Made by a program: the position numbers and the translations under genes
The notes under the pieces: generated by a model
Told to the model about the DNA's origin: nothing
What the model saw: the letters and a program-made list of their open reading frames with translations, nothing else
The model's database searches: none
Origin: Rhodococcus pseudokoreensis
GTDB taxonomy: Bacteria; Actinomycetota; Actinomycetes; Mycobacteriales; Mycobacteriaceae
Length of the DNA stretch: 64,000 bases
Assembly (NCBI RefSeq): GCF_017068395.1
Contig: NZ_CP070619.1
Coordinates: 62,001 to 126,000 of the forward strand
Direction: 5' to 3'
Shown here: positions 62,032-64,000 of the stretch, one piece after another
Position numbering within the stretch: position 1 is the stretch's first letter
Layout of the letters: each line of letters starts with the position of its first letter

Positions 62032-62080
62032 GTCGATCGGCTGAGCCCGCCGCCAGGCATGGGAGCCTCAGCCGATCGAC
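62032..62080. terminator. 14-bp-arm palindrome between convergent genes
   Basis: GTCGATCGGCTGAG (62032-62045) and CTCAGCCGATCGAC (62067-62080) are perfect inverted arms around a 21-base loop. The right arm overlaps the last codons and stop of the SnoaL-like gene, so it acts on both converging transcripts. Confidence 0.75.
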
Positions 62081-62604
62081 GTCGCGGTCTCCGGGTTCTC
62101 CGGCCACTTCAGGCGCTTGTACAGCGGATCGTTCTGGTCGCGCGTGCCCCGGAAGTGGCCGCCCGGCACGGCATTCTGGCAGGGCACCGTCCCGTCCCAC
62201 TCCATCACCACGCGGCGGTAGGTGATCTTCCAGCCGTCCTCGGTGCGCTGGAAGTAATCGAGATAGCGCCCGATCGACTGGTAGAGCCGGTCTTCGGCGG
62301 TCTGCATCCAGTAGGCGAAGTACGACTCGCCGTATGCCTCGTCGCCCTCGACGTCGAAGATCGACTGGCCCATCAGGTGGTAGATGAAGCTGGAGGCCGA
62401 CGTGAAACCGGGGTTGTTACAGATGAACTCGGCGAACTCCTCGCGGCTCCCCCGGAAGCGGCCGTGGTCGTCGAAGGACTTCTCGGAATAGCAGGCCAGT
62501 ATCCCGTCGCGGTCCATCCGGTCCACGGCGCGCTCGAGCTTGGCCACCAGTTCGGTGAGCTCCATCTTGTCGGCCAGCAGCGCCAGGTCAAGCGTGGCAG
62601 TCAT
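62068..62604 (-). CDS. SnoaL-like/NTF2-fold protein
   Basis: The 178-residue protein has LTELVAKLERAVDRMDRDGI, then CYSEKSFDDHGRFRGSREEF and the sheet ending EDGWKITYRRVVMEWDG, a SnoaL_4-type pattern very like the protein at 35842 (shared DDHG.FRG). Members act as isomerases, dehydratases or cyclases, or as non-catalytic binding proteins. It is transcribed away from the substrate-binding-protein gene at 62834; the gap between holds an AGTTG-TTGT-CAACT inverted repeat near 62633. Confidence 0.82.
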   Translation of the reverse strand: MTATLDLALLADKMELTELVAKLERAVDRMDRDGILACYSEKSFDDHGRFRGSREEFAEFICNNPGFTSASSFIYHLMGQSIFDVEGDEAYGESYFAYWMQTAEDRLYQSIGRYLDYFQRTEDGWKITYRRVVMEWDGTVPCQNAVPGGHFRGTRDQNDPLYKRLKWPENPETATSIG

Positions 62605-62833
62605 GTATCACTCCTTCAGCCAGAACGTCGACAGTTGTTGTCAACTTATGCTCAAAAGAGGCTAGCGTCATCGGTCCACATCGTCCAGCACGTGCGATTT
62701 CTCTATTTCGGAGTCGTAATCAAGTGCGTTTACTGTTATGTAATAAGTAGACAAGTGATGCTCGTCTCATCTATGTTCCCTTCAGAGGACACCCGTCGCC
62801 CGATGACGGGACCCGAACACACGAGGAGCATCG

Positions 62834-64000
62834 GTGTCATCCAGGATTCTCACCCTCAACAAGGCAATGCGGGTCGGTGCCGTGTTCGCCGTGGCCGGCG
62901 TGGCCAGCGTGGCACTCACAGCGTGCGGCGGCAGCAGCAACGACACATCCACGTCAGGCCTCAGCAGCGGCGGCAGCTCGTCGAGCTTGACCGGAACGCC
63001 GATCAAGATCGGTTATGTCGCTTCCAAGTCCGGCGCCCAGGCCACGAACGGCCTCGCGGCCGAGGCCGTCGCACACGCCTGGCAGGAGTCCACCAACGCA
63101 AGCGGCGGCATCCTCGGTCACCCGGTCGAGATCGACATGGTCGACTCCAAGAACACCGTTCCGGGCGCCACCTCGGCGGCCAAGGCATTCCTCGCCGACG
63201 ACAGCGTCGACGCCATCTTCATGACCGATCTGGTCGCCGAGGGGGCGATGGCTGATCTGTTCAAGGACACTCCTGTCCCGGTGATCAGTGGCGGCGGCTC
63301 CAGCGACCTGCTCTGGTCGAAGGTCCCCGGCGTCTTCCAGAACGTCTCCGGTTCGGACTACACCATCAAGTCCTACATCGACCAGTCCAAGGCGGCAGGT
63401 GCGAAGAGTTTCGGCTGGGCCGCCTGCGCCGAGGTCGCCGTCTGCGCGACCAACGGTGAAAAGGCCGAGGACTACGTCAAGTCCATCGGCATGACCGCGA
63501 CCGGCGTGCAGCAGTTCTCGGCGTCGGCCACCGACTACACCGCCCAGTGCCTGGCCTTCACCGGCAAGGACACCGATGCGATCGCGTTCAACATCGGCTA
63601 TGCCGTCGGCGCCCGTGTCGCGACCGACTGCCTGCAACAGGGCTACGACGGCATCTTCTCGGTCATCAACTCAGGTTTCGACCAGGAGGCGTTCAGCAAG
63701 GTCTCCGGCTTCAAGTCGGCCGGTGGCACTCAGGGCTTCCCGTGGTGGTCCGACGACGCGAAGGTCGTGGCCTACCGCGACGCCATGAACAAGTACTCGC
63801 CCGACGGCGTCTACACCTCGGGTAATTCCACCGCCATCTGGTCCAGCTTCGAACTGCTCCAGAAGGCACTGGAGAACGCCAAGCCGGCCGAGATCAACCG
63901 GTCGACGGTGATGGACGCGATGTACACCATCAAGGACGAGACCCTCGACGGCCTGCTCCCGGAGCCGATCACCTACACCAAGGGCCAGCCCTCCAAGCCG
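62834..64000 (+). CDS. ABC-transporter substrate-binding lipoprotein, runs off the window
   Basis: GTG 62834 behind ACGAGGAGC opens a frame that is still open at the window end (389 codons seen). A lipoprotein signal (VAVAGV to LTACGG lipobox) is followed by the type-1 periplasmic-binding fold: TPIKIGYVASKSGAQATNGL, SGGILGHPVEIDMVDSKNTV, GFPWWSDDAKVVAYRDAMNK. It is closely similar to the protein at 51782 along its whole length, so the two are recent paralogues with probably related ligands. A permease or ATPase cluster may follow outside the window. Confidence 0.9.
   Translation, partial: MSSRILTLNKAMRVGAVFAVAGVASVALTACGGSSNDTSTSGLSSGGSSSSLTGTPIKIGYVASKSGAQATNGLAAEAVAHAWQESTNASGGILGHPVEIDMVDSKNTVPGATSAAKAFLADDSVDAIFMTDLVAEGAMADLFKDTPVPVISGGGSSDLLWSKVPGVFQNVSGSDYTIKSYIDQSKAAGAKSFGWAACAEVAVCATNGEKAEDYVKSIGMTATGVQQFSASATDYTAQCLAFTGKDTDAIAFNIGYAVGARVATDCLQQGYDGIFSVINSGFDQEAFSKVSGFKSAGGTQGFPWWSDDAKVVAYRDAMNKYSPDGVYTSGNSTAIWSSFELLQKALENAKPAEINRSTVMDAMYTIKDETLDGLLPEPITYTKGQPSKP

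Overview
This window looks like an accessory, plasmid- or island-type segment of a mycolic-acid actinobacterium, most likely Rhodococcus or a close relative. The grounds are high GC with strongly GC-biased third positions, many GTG/TTG starts, ATGA/GTGA-coupled operons, an MTB12-like lipoprotein, a tiny helical peptide reminiscent of corynebacterial mycomembrane peptides, and Rhodococcus-style small proteins. The genus is an inference; there is no rRNA, tRNA or replication gene in the window.

Left part (about 1-15.2 kb) is a mosaic of mobile DNA and decayed genes. It starts with an intact GcvT/LigM-type tetrahydrofolate O-demethylase, followed by a fused IS30/IS256 transposase graveyard, an intact FUSC-family exporter, a tnpB-only IS200/IS605-type element whose right end, putative omega RNA and 20-nt guide can be read, an intact IS3-family element, and a string of broken genes (secreted-protein pseudogene, HNH-like gene with an in-frame TGA, TetR/gamma-butyrolactone-receptor-like pseudogene, an internal otsA fragment, IS481 remnant). 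An intact 32-codon peptide gene with its own promoter and terminator sits in the middle of this debris (12267-12365).

Right part (about 15.3-64 kb) is a dense, almost entirely intact catabolic locus. It encodes four cytochromes P450, three [3Fe-4S]-type ferredoxins, an FprB-type and a phthalate-dioxygenase-type reductase, two Baeyer-Villiger monooxygenases, an FMO fused to a SnoaL-like domain, two microsomal-type epoxide hydrolases, an alpha/beta hydrolase, a GMC oxidoreductase, an aldo/keto reductase, two SDRs, an aldehyde dehydrogenase, four CaiB/BaiF CoA-transferases (three of them double-length fusions), a thiolase-like/DUF35 pair, a MaoC-type hydratase pair, an enoyl-CoA hydratase, three amidohydrolases, two VOC proteins, three free SnoaL-like proteins, a Rieske protein, a reductive-dehalogenase-like Fe-S protein, two paralogous ABC substrate-binding lipoproteins and one MarR regulator. 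The genes lie in short divergent and convergent operons separated by palindromic terminators and operator-like inverted or direct repeats.

A coherent reading (inference) is uptake of a hydrophobic, probably alicyclic/terpenoid- or steroid-like compound: P450 hydroxylation or epoxidation, epoxide hydrolysis, alcohol oxidation, Baeyer-Villiger ring expansion, lactone or C-C hydrolysis, CoA loading by CoA-transferases, and MaoC/crotonase hydration followed by retro-aldol or thiolytic cleavage. No aromatic ring-hydroxylating or ring-cleaving dioxygenase, acyl-CoA synthetase or acyl-CoA dehydrogenase is visible here, so CoA entry seems to rest on the CoA-transferases. The substrate cannot be read from the sequence.
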